Shown here piece after piece: positions 29,123 to 36,925 of a stretch of 36,925 nt of DNA. This DNA comes from Bradyrhizobium sp. WSM1743 (GTDB taxonomy: Bacteria > Pseudomonadota > Alphaproteobacteria > Rhizobiales > Xanthobacteraceae): the NCBI RefSeq assembly GCF_000473065.1, contig NZ_AXAZ01000038.1, positions 1 through 36,925 of the forward strand, read 5' to 3'. The notes below the pieces were generated by a model. The model saw only the letters and a list, made by a program, of their open reading frames with translations, searched no databases and had not been told where the DNA came from. Both the position numbers and the translations under genes were made by a program. Within the stretch, counting starts at the first letter, position 1, and every line of letters begins with the position of its first letter.

Positions 29123-30295
29123 ATGAGGACGGCATTTTGGCTGGCAGGCGCCGCGGCGCTGGTGCTGGCAAATCAGGCATTCGCCGGCGACACCATCAAG
29201 ATCGGTTTCGTCTCGACCTTCAGCGGCCCGACCGCCGTGATCGGCAACGACATGCGCAATTCCTTCGAGCTCGCGCTCGACCATCTCGGCCGCAAGATGG
29301 CCGGCAAGCCGGTCGAGGTGATCTACGAGGATGACGGGCAGAAGCCGGACGTCGGCAAGCAGAAGACCGAGAAGCTGGTGCAGTCCGACAAGGTCGACTT
29401 CATCGTCGGCTACATCTGGTCGAATGTGCTGCTTGCCTCGCTCAAGACCGCGGTGGACTCGAAGACCTTCCTGATCTCCGCCAACGCCGGCCCGTCGCAG
29501 CTCGCGGGCGAGCTGTGCTCGCCTTACGTGTTTTCGACCTCCTGGCAGAACGACCAGACCCCGCAGGCGGTCGGCACCTATATGAACCAGAAGGGCGTCA
29601 AGTCGGTGTTCCTGATCGGCCCGAACTACGCCGCCGGCAAGGACATGCTGGCCGGCGTCAAGAGCACCTTCAAGGGTCAGGTCGTGGGTGAGGAATACAC
29701 GGTGTGGCCGAGCCAGCTCGACTTCTCCGCCGAGCTCTCCAAGGCGCGCGCCTCCGGCGCCGAGTCGATCTTCGTGTTCTACCCCGGTGCCGCCGGCGTG
29801 CAGTTCCTCAATCAATATGCGCAGGCCGGGCTGAAGAGCACGATGCCGCTCTACACCGCCTTCACCATCGACGAGCTCTCGCTGCCGCTGCAGAAGGAGA
29901 ATGCGCTCGGGGTGCCCGGCGCGCAGCAATGGGTCAACGATCTTCCCAACGAGCAGAACAAGCGCTTCGTCGCCGACTACCGCAAGAAGTATACCGGCCT
30001 GCGCCCGACCTTCTACGGCGCGCAGTCCTATGACGCCGCGAATCTGATCAACAGCGCCGTCGTCGCCGTGAAGGGCGACACCTCGAAGAAGGACGAGATG
30101 AAGGCCGAGATGGAGAAGGCGAACTTCAAATCGGTGCGCGGCCCGTTCAAATTCGGCAACAACCACATCCCGATCCAGAACTTCTACCTGCAGGATGTGG
30201 TGAAGGACGCCGAAGGCCAGCTCGCGCTGAAGACCGTCGCCACCATCGTCGAGAACGACCAGGATCGCTTCCACGACAAGTGCAAGATGAAGTGA
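29123..30295 (+). CDS. ABC transporter periplasmic binding protein, branched-chain/aromatic type
   Basis: The protein is 390 residues from ATG 29123, with AAGGAGG about 9 nt upstream. A signal peptide (FWLAGAAALVLANQAFA) precedes a Peripla_BP_6 fold: GDTIKIGFVSTFSGPTAVIG, FELALDHLGRKMAGKPVEVI and TVWPSQLDFSAELSKARASG. Some family members bind p-coumarate-type aromatics or hydroxylated acids. It faces the liv/quiC operon tail-to-tail across a composite repeat, and is the nearest binding protein to the LivHMGF transporter, which lacks its own in the operon. I infer it delivers ligand to that transporter. It is clearly different from the binding protein at 26064. Confidence 0.88.
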   Translation: MRTAFWLAGAAALVLANQAFAGDTIKIGFVSTFSGPTAVIGNDMRNSFELALDHLGRKMAGKPVEVIYEDDGQKPDVGKQKTEKLVQSDKVDFIVGYIWSNVLLASLKTAVDSKTFLISANAGPSQLAGELCSPYVFSTSWQNDQTPQAVGTYMNQKGVKSVFLIGPNYAAGKDMLAGVKSTFKGQVVGEEYTVWPSQLDFSAELSKARASGAESIFVFYPGAAGVQFLNQYAQAGLKSTMPLYTAFTIDELSLPLQKENALGVPGAQQWVNDLPNEQNKRFVADYRKKYTGLRPTFYGAQSYDAANLINSAVVAVKGDTSKKDEMKAEMEKANFKSVRGPFKFGNNHIPIQNFYLQDVVKDAEGQLALKTVATIVENDQDRFHDKCKMK

Positions 30296-30320
30296 GCTGA
30301 CTCTCGCCGAGGTCTCTTGC

Positions 30321-30584
30321 CCTCTCCCCGCTTGCGGGGAGAGGGCAGGAGCCTCCGCGGGGACGGTAGAAGTTAGCTCAGCAAGCTCTCACCACAGCGT
30401 CATTGCGAGCGCAGCGAAGCAATCCAGAGTCGTTCCGTGGAGGGATTCTGGATTGCTTCGCTGCGCTCGCAATGACGTGTTGAGAGAGTGTGATTCCAGC
30501 GGATATATGACTCGCGGCGAGTCCCCCGCACCCGGAATTCAAGCTGCGCTCGAATTCCGGCCTCTCCCCGCAAGCGGGGAGAGG
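30321..30584. repeat. Composite repeat: type B palindrome nested in a family C palindrome (copy 2)
   Basis: Family C hairpins (CCTCTCCCCGCTTGCGGGGA plus GAGG at 30321; CCTCTCCCCGCAAGCGGGGA plus GAGG at 30561) enclose a type B palindrome at 30398-30477 (CGTCATTGCGAGCGCAGCGA ... CTGCGCTCGCAATGACG). An extra stem, CCGGAATTC/GAATTCCGG, lies near 30533-30560. It fills the convergent gap between the binding protein (stop 30295) and quiC (stop at 30592). Confidence 0.78.
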
Positions 30585-30591
30585 CGAACAA

Positions 30592-32463
30592 CTACACCCT
30601 TGGCATGCTGGCAGGTCGCACTTCGCGGGCCTGCGCTGCGAGCCTGATGCCGGCATTGGCTGCGCCAAAACCCTGATAATTCCTGCGCTCGACGATCTCG
30701 AAGAAGAAGCGCTCGTCGAAAATGTGGGTGTAGACCTGGAAGAATTCGCCGTCGCCTTCGCGGTCGTAGAGGATGTGGTTGGCGCGCAGCTGCGCCATCA
30801 GCTCGGGGGCGAGGTCGTACTTGGCTTCGATATCGTCGTAATAGTTCTCGGGGATATCCAGGAAGTCCGCGCCGCGGGCGCGCATCGCCGCGACCGTCGC
30901 GAAAATATCCCGGCACGCAAAGGCGACATGTTGCACACCCGAGCCGAAGAATTCGGAGATGAAGCGCGCCGGCAGGGTGCGATTGGCGGAGGAGCCGTTG
31001 AGGACGAAGCGCAGGCTCTGGTCGGCGTTGATGATGGCCTGGCTTTGCACGAGGCCTCTGGGATCGGCGATCTCCATCTGCGGCAGCCGCTTGAGGTCGA
31101 GGATGCCGGTGTAGAACAAGAGCCAGGACAGCATCTCGTCATAGGGCATCGACTGCGCGATGTGATCGACGGCGAGCAGGGCGTCGGCGCTTGCATCGCT
31201 TGCGACCGGCTCGAAATCCGTGTCCCAGTTCTTGCCGGCCTGATCGAGGAAATAGAGCAGGCTGCCGCCGACGCCGTGGATCGCGGGGATCTCCAGCTCG
31301 CCCGGCCCGACCGGCTGATAGAACGTGCGCGCCTTCAGCGCTTCGGCGCGCTGCATGGCAAGGCCGGCATTGTCGACGTCGAGCGCGATGGCGCAGACAC
31401 CGGGGCCGTGGGTGACGTAATGCGAATGCGCGAAGCCGTCGGTCTCGCAATTGATCACGAGCTCGACCTTGCCCTGTGACCAGCGCTCCACCGCCTTGCT
31501 GCGATGCTGACCGGTCTTGCGGAAGCCGAGCTGCGAGAACAGGCGGGCAAGCTCGCCGGCCTTGATCTCGTTGACGGCGAACTCGACGAAGCCGGTGCCG
31601 CGGCTTTTCGCCTTCGGCGCCAGCGGCTCGCGGACGAGCCTCGGCCAATCCGATGCAAGCTGGTCCTCCAGCAGGATCAGCGAGCGCAGACCGTCTACCG
31701 CGGTCTGCGCGGCTGAGCCGGCGCGGAACTGGTCGTTGAAAATCTCAAGCGACAGCGGCCCGGCATAGCCGGTCGCCGCGATCGCCTGCATGAAGTCGCC
31801 GACCGGCAGGTCGCCTTGGCCGGGGAAGGAGCGGAAGTGTCGGCTCCACGACAGGATGTCGAGCTCGAGCCTTGGCGCGTCCGCCAGCTGCACCAGAAAG
31901 ATCCTGTCGCCGGGGATCGACGCGATCGCGCGGGTCGGAAAGCCGGGCGCCAGCGCATGAAAGCTGTCGAGGATGACGCCGATCGCGGGGTGATCGGCGC
32001 GGCGCACGATCTCCCAGGCATCGCGGTAGTCGTTGACGTGGCGGCCCCAGGCCAGCGCCTCGTAGCCGACGCGCAAGCCACGTTTCGCGGCGCGCTCGCC
32101 GAGCTCGCGAAAATCGTCCGCGGCGCGGTCGATGCCGCCGAGCGAGGCGGGCGAGATGTTGGAGCAGATCAGCAACAGATCGGTGCCGAGCTCCTGCATC
32201 AGGTCGAACTTCCGCTCCGCACGGGCAAAGTTGCGTGCGCGCTGCGGCTCCGGCATGCCCTCGAAATCGCGGAACGGCTGGAACGCGCAGATCCCGAGAT
32301 TGAGATCCGTGCACAGCTTTGCGATGTCGCGCGGACCTGCGCCGAACGACAGCAGATCGTTCTCGAAGATCTCGACCGCGTCGAAGCCGGCGGCCGCGAT
32401 GGCACGGAGCTTTTCGTCGAGAGTGCCGGAGAGGGAGACCGTTGCGATCGAGCGCTTGTTCAT
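30592..32463 (-). CDS. quiC: 3-Dehydroshikimate dehydratase fused to a 4-hydroxyphenylpyruvate dioxygenase-like domain
   Basis: The 623-residue protein has two domains. The N-terminal TIM barrel (about 1-285, sugar phosphate isomerase-like) keeps the metal ligands E135, D166 (ILDSFH), Q192 (VQLADA) and E240 (SLEIFND), spaced as in Pseudomonas QuiC1. It converts 3-dehydroshikimate to protocatechuate. The C-terminal part (about 290-610) is a dioxygenase fold with an intact HHE triad: H434 (VDHIAQ), H512 (VQHVAF) and E589 (RFFFEIVER). The role of this second domain is unclear; an intact iron site suggests it is not purely structural. It starts at ATG 32463, overlapping the previous gene by 4 nt. 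The open frame extends much further upstream but only antisense-like. Confidence 0.92.
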   Translation of the reverse strand: MNKRSIATVSLSGTLDEKLRAIAAAGFDAVEIFENDLLSFGAGPRDIAKLCTDLNLGICAFQPFRDFEGMPEPQRARNFARAERKFDLMQELGTDLLLICSNISPASLGGIDRAADDFRELGERAAKRGLRVGYEALAWGRHVNDYRDAWEIVRRADHPAIGVILDSFHALAPGFPTRAIASIPGDRIFLVQLADAPRLELDILSWSRHFRSFPGQGDLPVGDFMQAIAATGYAGPLSLEIFNDQFRAGSAAQTAVDGLRSLILLEDQLASDWPRLVREPLAPKAKSRGTGFVEFAVNEIKAGELARLFSQLGFRKTGQHRSKAVERWSQGKVELVINCETDGFAHSHYVTHGPGVCAIALDVDNAGLAMQRAEALKARTFYQPVGPGELEIPAIHGVGGSLLYFLDQAGKNWDTDFEPVASDASADALLAVDHIAQSMPYDEMLSWLLFYTGILDLKRLPQMEIADPRGLVQSQAIINADQSLRFVLNGSSANRTLPARFISEFFGSGVQHVAFACRDIFATVAAMRARGADFLDIPENYYDDIEAKYDLAPELMAQLRANHILYDREGDGEFFQVYTHIFDERFFFEIVERRNYQGFGAANAGIRLAAQAREVRPASMPRV

Positions 32464-33518
32464 GCGACCTGCTCCATGATCTGCCCTGGCGAGATCTTTT
32501 GCCCCGTGCGCGCGGCCTCGCCGACTGCCTCGACGACCGCGAGCGTTCCCATCGCGTCCTCGACCGAGATCAGCGGCTGTTCGCGGCCCGCGATGACTGC
32601 GCAGAAATGCCGGAGCTGCTCGACGAGGGGATCGAATGTTGCGAGCGCGATCGGCTCGCGCGATAGCGGCGCATGCCAGCCCGGGTTTTGCGGATAGGAC
32701 CATAGCTCCATGGTCGGCACCGACAGCGAGCCGTTCGTTCCGGCGAAGACGTAGCAGGGCTGGTCCTGCCTGGGGTAGACCGGGTTCTCGCCGGCGGTCA
32801 GCTCCCAGCTCCACGGCGCCGGCGTCGCATCCGACACCGTCACCGTCCCGAGTGCGCCATTGGCGAAGCGCAACAGGAGAGCGGCGGTGTCCTCGACCGC
32901 GAAGCCGCGTACCTTGTTCGAGGTCAGCGCCTGCACCTCGACGATCTCGCCGCAGACGAATCGGAGGTTGTCGATGTCGTGGATGAGATTGATAAGCAGC
33001 GGCCCGCCGCCCTGCTCGCGCCGCCAAGTGACCTCGAAATAATCGTCGGGCTTCTTCAGCAGCCACAGCCCGACCACGGCTGTGAGCTGGCCGAGCTTGC
33101 CGGTCGCGACGGCCTCGCGCGCTGCCTTGATGATCGGATTATGCCGCCGGTGATGGCCGACTAGCATCGGCACGCCGGTGCGCTTGACCGCGGCGCAGAG
33201 GCGTTGCGCGGTGGCTACCGTCTCGGTCACCGGCTTCTCGATCAACGCAGGCACGCCAGTTTCCGCGCAATCGAGCGCCATTGGCAAATGCAGCGTGTTG
33301 GGCGAGGCAATGACGAGGCCGTCGGGCTTCTCCTCTGCCAACAGCGCGCGGTGGTCTGCATAGCAACGCACGCCACGCGCCAGCGCATACTCCTTCGCGG
33401 CGGGCGAGGGATCGGCGATGCCGGCGAGCACGCAATCCTGCGATGCCTCGATCAGCTCGATATGCCGGCGGCCGATCAGGCCTGCGCCGGCAACGGCGAT
33501 ACGCATTGCCTGGCTCAT
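32460..33518 (-). CDS. Gfo/Idh/MocA-family NAD(P)-dependent oxidoreductase
   Basis: The 352-residue protein has a Rossmann domain with GAGLIG (11-16) and the acidic-end ADP motif AGIADPSP, the EKP motif at 94-96 (K95 catalytic in the family) and the catalytic histidine H180 (NLIHDIDN). A C-terminal alpha/beta domain follows. Family members oxidise or reduce cyclic polyols and sugars, such as myo-inositol. Sitting between livF and quiC with 4-nt overlaps on both sides, it is a good candidate for oxidising quinate, shikimate or a related cyclitol acid to the dehydro-compound that QuiC consumes. That role is inferred from position only. Confidence 0.88.
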   Translation of the reverse strand: MSQAMRIAVAGAGLIGRRHIELIEASQDCVLAGIADPSPAAKEYALARGVRCYADHRALLAEEKPDGLVIASPNTLHLPMALDCAETGVPALIEKPVTETVATAQRLCAAVKRTGVPMLVGHHRRHNPIIKAAREAVATGKLGQLTAVVGLWLLKKPDDYFEVTWRREQGGGPLLINLIHDIDNLRFVCGEIVEVQALTSNKVRGFAVEDTAALLLRFANGALGTVTVSDATPAPWSWELTAGENPVYPRQDQPCYVFAGTNGSLSVPTMELWSYPQNPGWHAPLSREPIALATFDPLVEQLRHFCAVIAGREQPLISVEDAMGTLAVVEAVGEAARTGQKISPGQIMEQVA

Positions 33519-34252
33519 GCCGCGCTCTCCTCCATGGCGCCCCCGAGGAAGAGCTGGCCGATGCGGGGATCGTTCAGGATGCGTTTCGCGTCGTCGACCA
33601 TGCGGGTCTGGCCGAGCTCGAGCACGATGCCGTTATCCGAGATTTCGAGCGCTGAGCGTGCGTTCTGCTCGATCATCAGGATGGTGACGCCGCGCTCGCG
33701 CAAGCTCTTGATGATGTCGAAGGTCTGCTGCACCATCAGCGGCGACAGTCCGATCGAGGGCTCGTCGATCAGCACCAGCTTCGGTTCGAGCAGCAGCGAG
33801 CGGGCGATCTCGAGCTGCTTCTGCTCGCCGCCCGAGAGCGTCGAGGCCTGCTGTGCCGATTTGCGGCGCAGCGCCGGAAACAGGTTGAGCGCGGCCTCGA
33901 TCCGCCTGGGCAGGTCGATACCCTTGTCCACAGCTACCCCGCCAAGCTCGATATTGTGGCGCACCGACAGCTCGGGAAAGATGTTGCGGCCCTGCGGCAC
34001 GTAGCAGATGCCGGCATTGAGCAGCGCGCGCTGGCTCAGATTGGTGACGTCGCGGCCCGCGAAATTGATCTTGCCCTCGCGCAGCTTGAGCAGGCCGAAG
34101 ATCGCCTTGAACACGGTGGACTTGCCGGCGCCGTTGGGGCCGATGATGGTGGTGATGGTCGCCTGCGGCACGGCAAAGCTCGTGCCGTTGAGGATCGTCA
34201 TCTTGCCGTAGCCGCCGACGAGGTTGTGAACCGAGAGGATCGGGTCGCTCAT
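33515..34252 (-). CDS. livF: Branched-chain-type ABC transporter ATPase LivF
   Basis: The 245-residue protein has Walker A GPNGAGKST (38-46), the LivF hallmark GICYVPQGRNIFPELSV, signature LSGGE (139-143) and Walker B LVLIDEP (159-165), then IEQNARSAL. It starts at ATG 34252; the frame extends further upstream but only inside livG. It lies 2 bp after livG and overlaps the oxidoreductase by 4 nt. With LivG it powers the LivHM permease. The extra C-terminal residues GGAMEESAA are ordinary variation. Confidence 0.94.
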   Translation of the reverse strand: MSDPILSVHNLVGGYGKMTILNGTSFAVPQATITTIIGPNGAGKSTVFKAIFGLLKLREGKINFAGRDVTNLSQRALLNAGICYVPQGRNIFPELSVRHNIELGGVAVDKGIDLPRRIEAALNLFPALRRKSAQQASTLSGGEQKQLEIARSLLLEPKLVLIDEPSIGLSPLMVQQTFDIIKSLRERGVTILMIEQNARSALEISDNGIVLELGQTRMVDDAKRILNDPRIGQLFLGGAMEESAA

Positions 34253-34254
34253 GG

Positions 34255-34998
34255 TCAATGTCCCAAATAGGCTTCGATCACGGCAGGGTTCTTGCGGACC
34301 TCGTCCGGCCGTCCCATCGCCAGCACCTTGCCTTCCGCCATCACCATCACGCGCGAGCACAGCGACATCACGAACTCCATGTTGTGCTCGATCACGACGA
34401 AGGTGGCGTTCTTCTCGCGGTTGATCGCGACCAGGCGCTCCTTCAGATCCGCCAGCATCGACGGGTTGACGCCGCCGGCGGGCTCGTCGAGCAGCACCAG
34501 GCGCGGGCCGCCCATGAAGGCCATGGCGGCGTCGAGCAGCTTCTGCTGGCCGTAGGAGAGGCCCCCGGCGGGCTCGTCCGCGAGATGGTCGAGCTTGAAG
34601 AAGCCGATCATCTGGTTGGCGGCGTCGGTCAGCCCGGCATCGGAGCGGCCGATGAGGCGCGAGGCCATGTTGCTCTGGTGCTCCTGCCCCGCAAGGATCA
34701 GGTTCTCGCGCACCGAGAGTTTCGGGAAGACCTGCAAGAGCTGGAAGGTGCGGCTGACCCCGAGCTTGTTGAGCTCGGAGGGGCGCAGGCCCGTGACCAG
34801 CTTGCCGTCGAGCTTGACCTCGCCGCCTGATGGCGTGAGCTGGCCCAGGATGCAGTTGAACAGCGTGGACTTGCCGCAGCCGTTCGGGCCGATCAGGCCG
34901 AGGATCTCGCCTTCACGCACGTCAAAGCTGACGCCGTCGACCGCGCTGATGCCGCCAAAGTTCTTCTTGATGTTGGTGACTTCGAGGACCGCACTCAT
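34255..34998 (-). CDS. livG: Branched-chain-type ABC transporter ATPase LivG
   Basis: The 247-residue protein has Walker A GPNGCGKST (37-45), the LivG/BraF feature TFQLLQVFPKLSVRENL, signature LSYGQQ (147-152), Walker B LVLLDEP (167-173) and the typical ending PDEVRKNPAVIEAYLGH. Start ATG 34998 overlaps the livM stop (ATGA). The longer open frame upstream reads across livM and is not real. Confidence 0.94.
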   Translation of the reverse strand: MSAVLEVTNIKKNFGGISAVDGVSFDVREGEILGLIGPNGCGKSTLFNCILGQLTPSGGEVKLDGKLVTGLRPSELNKLGVSRTFQLLQVFPKLSVRENLILAGQEHQSNMASRLIGRSDAGLTDAANQMIGFFKLDHLADEPAGGLSYGQQKLLDAAMAFMGGPRLVLLDEPAGGVNPSMLADLKERLVAINREKNATFVVIEHNMEFVMSLCSRVMVMAEGKVLAMGRPDEVRKNPAVIEAYLGH

Positions 34999-35993
34999 TG
35001 CACCGTCTCCAGCCGGGATTTTGCGACGGCACGCAGCGCGGACGCCGCCTTGGTGCGCCGTTCGGCGAGATAGCGATCCAGGATTCCCAGAATGCCCGTC
35101 GGCGACCAGATCAGCAGCAGCATCACGGCGACCGCGTACAGCATCAGATAATAGCCTTCCGTGAAGCGCAGCCATTCCGGCAGCAGCACCGCGATCATCG
35201 CGCCAAGGAAGGGGCCGAAATAGAAGCCGGCACCACCGACGATCACCATCATCAACAGGTCGAGCGAGAGCGACAGGTTGAAGGGAACAGGGTCGATATA
35301 TTGCGTCAGCGGAGCGTAGAGCGCGCCGGCGATGCCGCCGAGCGCCGAGCCGATCGCGAATGCCATCAGCGTGTAGCGGCGCGTGTCGACGCCGAGAGAC
35401 TGCGCGCGCAAGGGATTCTCGCGCAGCGCCATGAAGGCGCGGCCCCAGGGCGAACGGATCAGCCACCATACCGCCAGCGACACGATCGCGAGCGAGCCGA
35501 GGCAGACATAGTAGAACGGCAGCGGCTTGTTGGTCGCGAGCCCGAAGACGTGGGGGCGCGGGATGTTGGAGATGCCGTAGATACCGCCGGTGAGCCAGCT
35601 CTCGTTGCGGAACACCAGGAAGGCGAGGGTGGAGAAGGCGAGCGTGACGAAGGCGAGGTAGTGGTGCTGCACGCGCAGCGCTGGATAGCCGAGCACCCAG
35701 CCGACCGCGAAGCTCAAGACGATCGCGGCCAGAATCGCCGCCGGCAGCGGCCAGCCATGGGTGGTCATGATCGCGGCGGCATAGGCGCCGATGCCGACGA
35801 AGGCGCCTTGCGCTAGCGAGACCTGGCCGGCATAGCCGAGCGTGAGATTGAGCCCCATCGCGGCGATGCTCATCACCGCCCACTGGCTCAGGATGAACAG
35901 GCCGTAGCGGTTGAAGTTCATGGGGACCACGATCAGCGCGGCGACGACGGCAAGGCCGAGCGCGATCTTCAACGGTTTGGCGAAGCCGCTCAT
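34995..35993 (-). CDS. livM: Branched-chain-type ABC transporter permease LivM
   Basis: The 332-residue protein has about ten hydrophobic helices and LivM landmarks: LNLTLGYAGQVSLAQGAFVG, LGYPALRVQHHYLAFVTLAF, the ATPase-docking loop SPWGRAFMALRENPLRAQSL and the segment GGAGFYFGPFLGAM. The start at 35993 overlaps the livH stop by 4 nt. Its neighbours make a catabolic, not amino-acid, substrate likely. Confidence 0.93.
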   Translation of the reverse strand: MSGFAKPLKIALGLAVVAALIVVPMNFNRYGLFILSQWAVMSIAAMGLNLTLGYAGQVSLAQGAFVGIGAYAAAIMTTHGWPLPAAILAAIVLSFAVGWVLGYPALRVQHHYLAFVTLAFSTLAFLVFRNESWLTGGIYGISNIPRPHVFGLATNKPLPFYYVCLGSLAIVSLAVWWLIRSPWGRAFMALRENPLRAQSLGVDTRRYTLMAFAIGSALGGIAGALYAPLTQYIDPVPFNLSLSLDLLMMVIVGGAGFYFGPFLGAMIAVLLPEWLRFTEGYYLMLYAVAVMLLLIWSPTGILGILDRYLAERRTKAASALRAVAKSRLETVQ

Positions 35994-36865
35994 ACGGTGC
36001 GCTCCTCGGCGCGGCCGAGCAAGCCCTGCGGCCGGAACAGGATGACGGCGATCAGGAAGAGCATCGGCACGGCGGCGCGGTACTGCATCGAGACATAGGC
36101 GGCCGCGAGATTGTCGAGCACGCCGATCAGCAGGCCCCCGGCGATCGCACCGCGCACCTGGTTGAAGCCGCCGACGATCGCGGCGATGAAGGCCGCCTGG
36201 CCCAGCACCTCGCCGGACGAGAACTTTGCAAGGTAGATCGGCGTGATCAGCAGCGAGGCCAGCGCGACCAGGAAGGCGTTGATCAGGAAGGTCAGCAGGA
36301 TCATGCGCTCGACCGGGACGCCGATGATGCGCGCCACCGTCGGGTTCTGCGCCGCCGCTTGCATCTGGTGCCCGAGCGAAGTGCGATTCAGCAGCGTGGT
36401 AAGGCCGACCACCGCGAGGATGGCGACGACGAGGACGCCGATGCTTTGCAGCGACACGGATTGGCCGAGAATGGAGATGTCGCCGGTCGGCACGATCGAC
36501 GGGAAGGGCGAGGCCTCGGCGCTGAAGAACTGCTTGACGGCCTCCTTGATGCCGATCGCGAGCGCCATGGTCGCGATCGCAAGCGGCAACACGCCGTGAC
36601 GCATCATCGGGTCCACCAGCAGCAGCTTGAAGGCAAGGCCGAGCAGGATCATCGACAGGAGGATGCCAAGGATGATCGCGAGCCAGAACGGCGCGCCCAC
36701 ATGCATCGCGGCCAGTATCAGGAACGCCGGCAGCATCACGAACTCGCCTTGCGCGAAATTGATGGTCTGCGAGGTCTGCCACAGCAGTGTGAAGCCGACC
36801 GCAACCAGCGCATAGATCGCGCCGGTGGCAAGTCCCGCGACCAGAAGATCGAATAGGTTGGACAT
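35990..36865 (-). CDS. livH: Branched-chain-type ABC transporter permease LivH
   Basis: The 291-residue protein begins MSNLFDLLVAGLATGAIYAL, the standard LivH opening, and has QTINFAQGEFVMLPAF, the cytoplasmic loop NRTSLGHQMQAAAQNPTVAR and the late segment GGFNQVRGAIAGGLLIGVLD. It is the first gene of the liv/oxidoreductase/quiC operon. ATG 36865 has AAAGAGAA 5-6 nt upstream. All five following genes overlap or nearly touch, so one promoter beyond the window edge or in 36866-36925 should drive the set. A dedicated binding protein is not in the operon; 29123-30295 is the nearest. Confidence 0.94.
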   Translation of the reverse strand: MSNLFDLLVAGLATGAIYALVAVGFTLLWQTSQTINFAQGEFVMLPAFLILAAMHVGAPFWLAIILGILLSMILLGLAFKLLLVDPMMRHGVLPLAIATMALAIGIKEAVKQFFSAEASPFPSIVPTGDISILGQSVSLQSIGVLVVAILAVVGLTTLLNRTSLGHQMQAAAQNPTVARIIGVPVERMILLTFLINAFLVALASLLITPIYLAKFSSGEVLGQAAFIAAIVGGFNQVRGAIAGGLLIGVLDNLAAAYVSMQYRAAVPMLFLIAVILFRPQGLLGRAEERTV

Positions 36866-36925
36866 GGGTTCTCTTTAATCGTTAGAGCCCGATGGAATTG
36901 GGTCGACACAGATTCGGTCTATCAC

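Noticed and set aside
27995..30274. 759-residue minus-strand open frame
   Set aside because: It crosses the real ndh gene in another frame and lies antisense to the binding protein at 29123, so it is a shadow.
27284..30584. Possible CRISPR array because of repeated palindromes
   Set aside because: The repeats are two dispersed composite elements about 3 kb apart, with genes between and no regular spacers or cas genes.
32464..33066. N-terminal extension of the QuiC frame
   Set aside because: The extra frame overlaps the oxidoreductase coding region out of frame and is Arg-rich; ATG 32463 with a 4-nt overlap fits the operon.
1..36925. tRNA or rRNA genes
   Set aside because: No cloverleaf-like or rRNA-like sequence was noticed while reading both strands.

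Overview
This is a GC-rich alphaproteobacterial chromosome segment, most likely Bradyrhizobium or a close relative. Three things point there: the codon bias, four families of short palindromic repeats scattered between and even inside genes, and close matches in remembered sequence to Rhodopseudomonas/Bradyrhizobium families such as the P450 CYP199A. Almost the whole window is accessory metabolism: solute capture, sensing, and catabolism of nitrogen compounds and plant aromatics.

Layout. 1-118 is the tail of a transposase. 492-1103 (-) is a lone ECF sigma factor bracketed by hairpins. 1550-7107 (-) is a signalling operon: a TRAP-type (DctP-like) periplasmic binding protein, a membrane histidine kinase, a receiver/histidine-kinase hybrid and an OmpR-type response regulator. 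7309-8634 (+) is an orphan UgpB-like binding protein and 8853-9818 (+) an APH-like kinase. 10196-18777 (+) is an operon of a dipeptide-type ABC transporter (binding protein, two permeases, fused double ATPase), atzG, atzE, atzH and a GntR regulator. It faces a convergent allophanate hydrolase gene atzF (18980-20788, -). Both transcription units start with a well-formed sigma-54 promoter, with near-identical leaders of about 30 nt. I read this as a nitrogen-limitation-induced system that imports an unidentified urea-like or ureide-like compound and strips its nitrogen through 1-carboxybiuret/allophanate-type intermediates. No ring-opening enzyme, biuret hydrolase or urease is present.

20983-27275 holds aromatic acid genes: a MarR regulator divergent from feruloyl-CoA synthase, then a second MarR divergent from a CYP199A P450, its [2Fe-2S] ferredoxin and a periplasmic binding protein. 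27562-28824 (-) is a type II NADH dehydrogenase. 29123-30295 (+) is another branched-chain-type binding protein. 30592-36865 (-) is a tightly overlapping operon livH-livM-livG-livF-oxidoreductase-quiC, which probably imports quinate/shikimate-like compounds and makes protocatechuate. Feruloyl-CoA synthase, CYP199A and QuiC all feed 4-hydroxybenzoate/protocatechuate-type lower pathways, so the right half looks like a lignin and plant-phenolic uptake region.

The most unusual observations are: (i) paired sigma-54 promoters plus a candidate enhancer made of two GCAATTGC palindromes 20 bp apart; (ii) a 36-codon ORF linked by stop/start overlaps to both dppC and the ATPase gene; (iii) a palindromic repeat sitting in frame in the linker of the fused ATPase, and another forming the C-terminus of feruloyl-CoA synthase; (iv) composite repeats (one palindrome nested in another) filling two convergent gene junctions; (v) an orphan operator/RBS/start remnant near 23710-23810.
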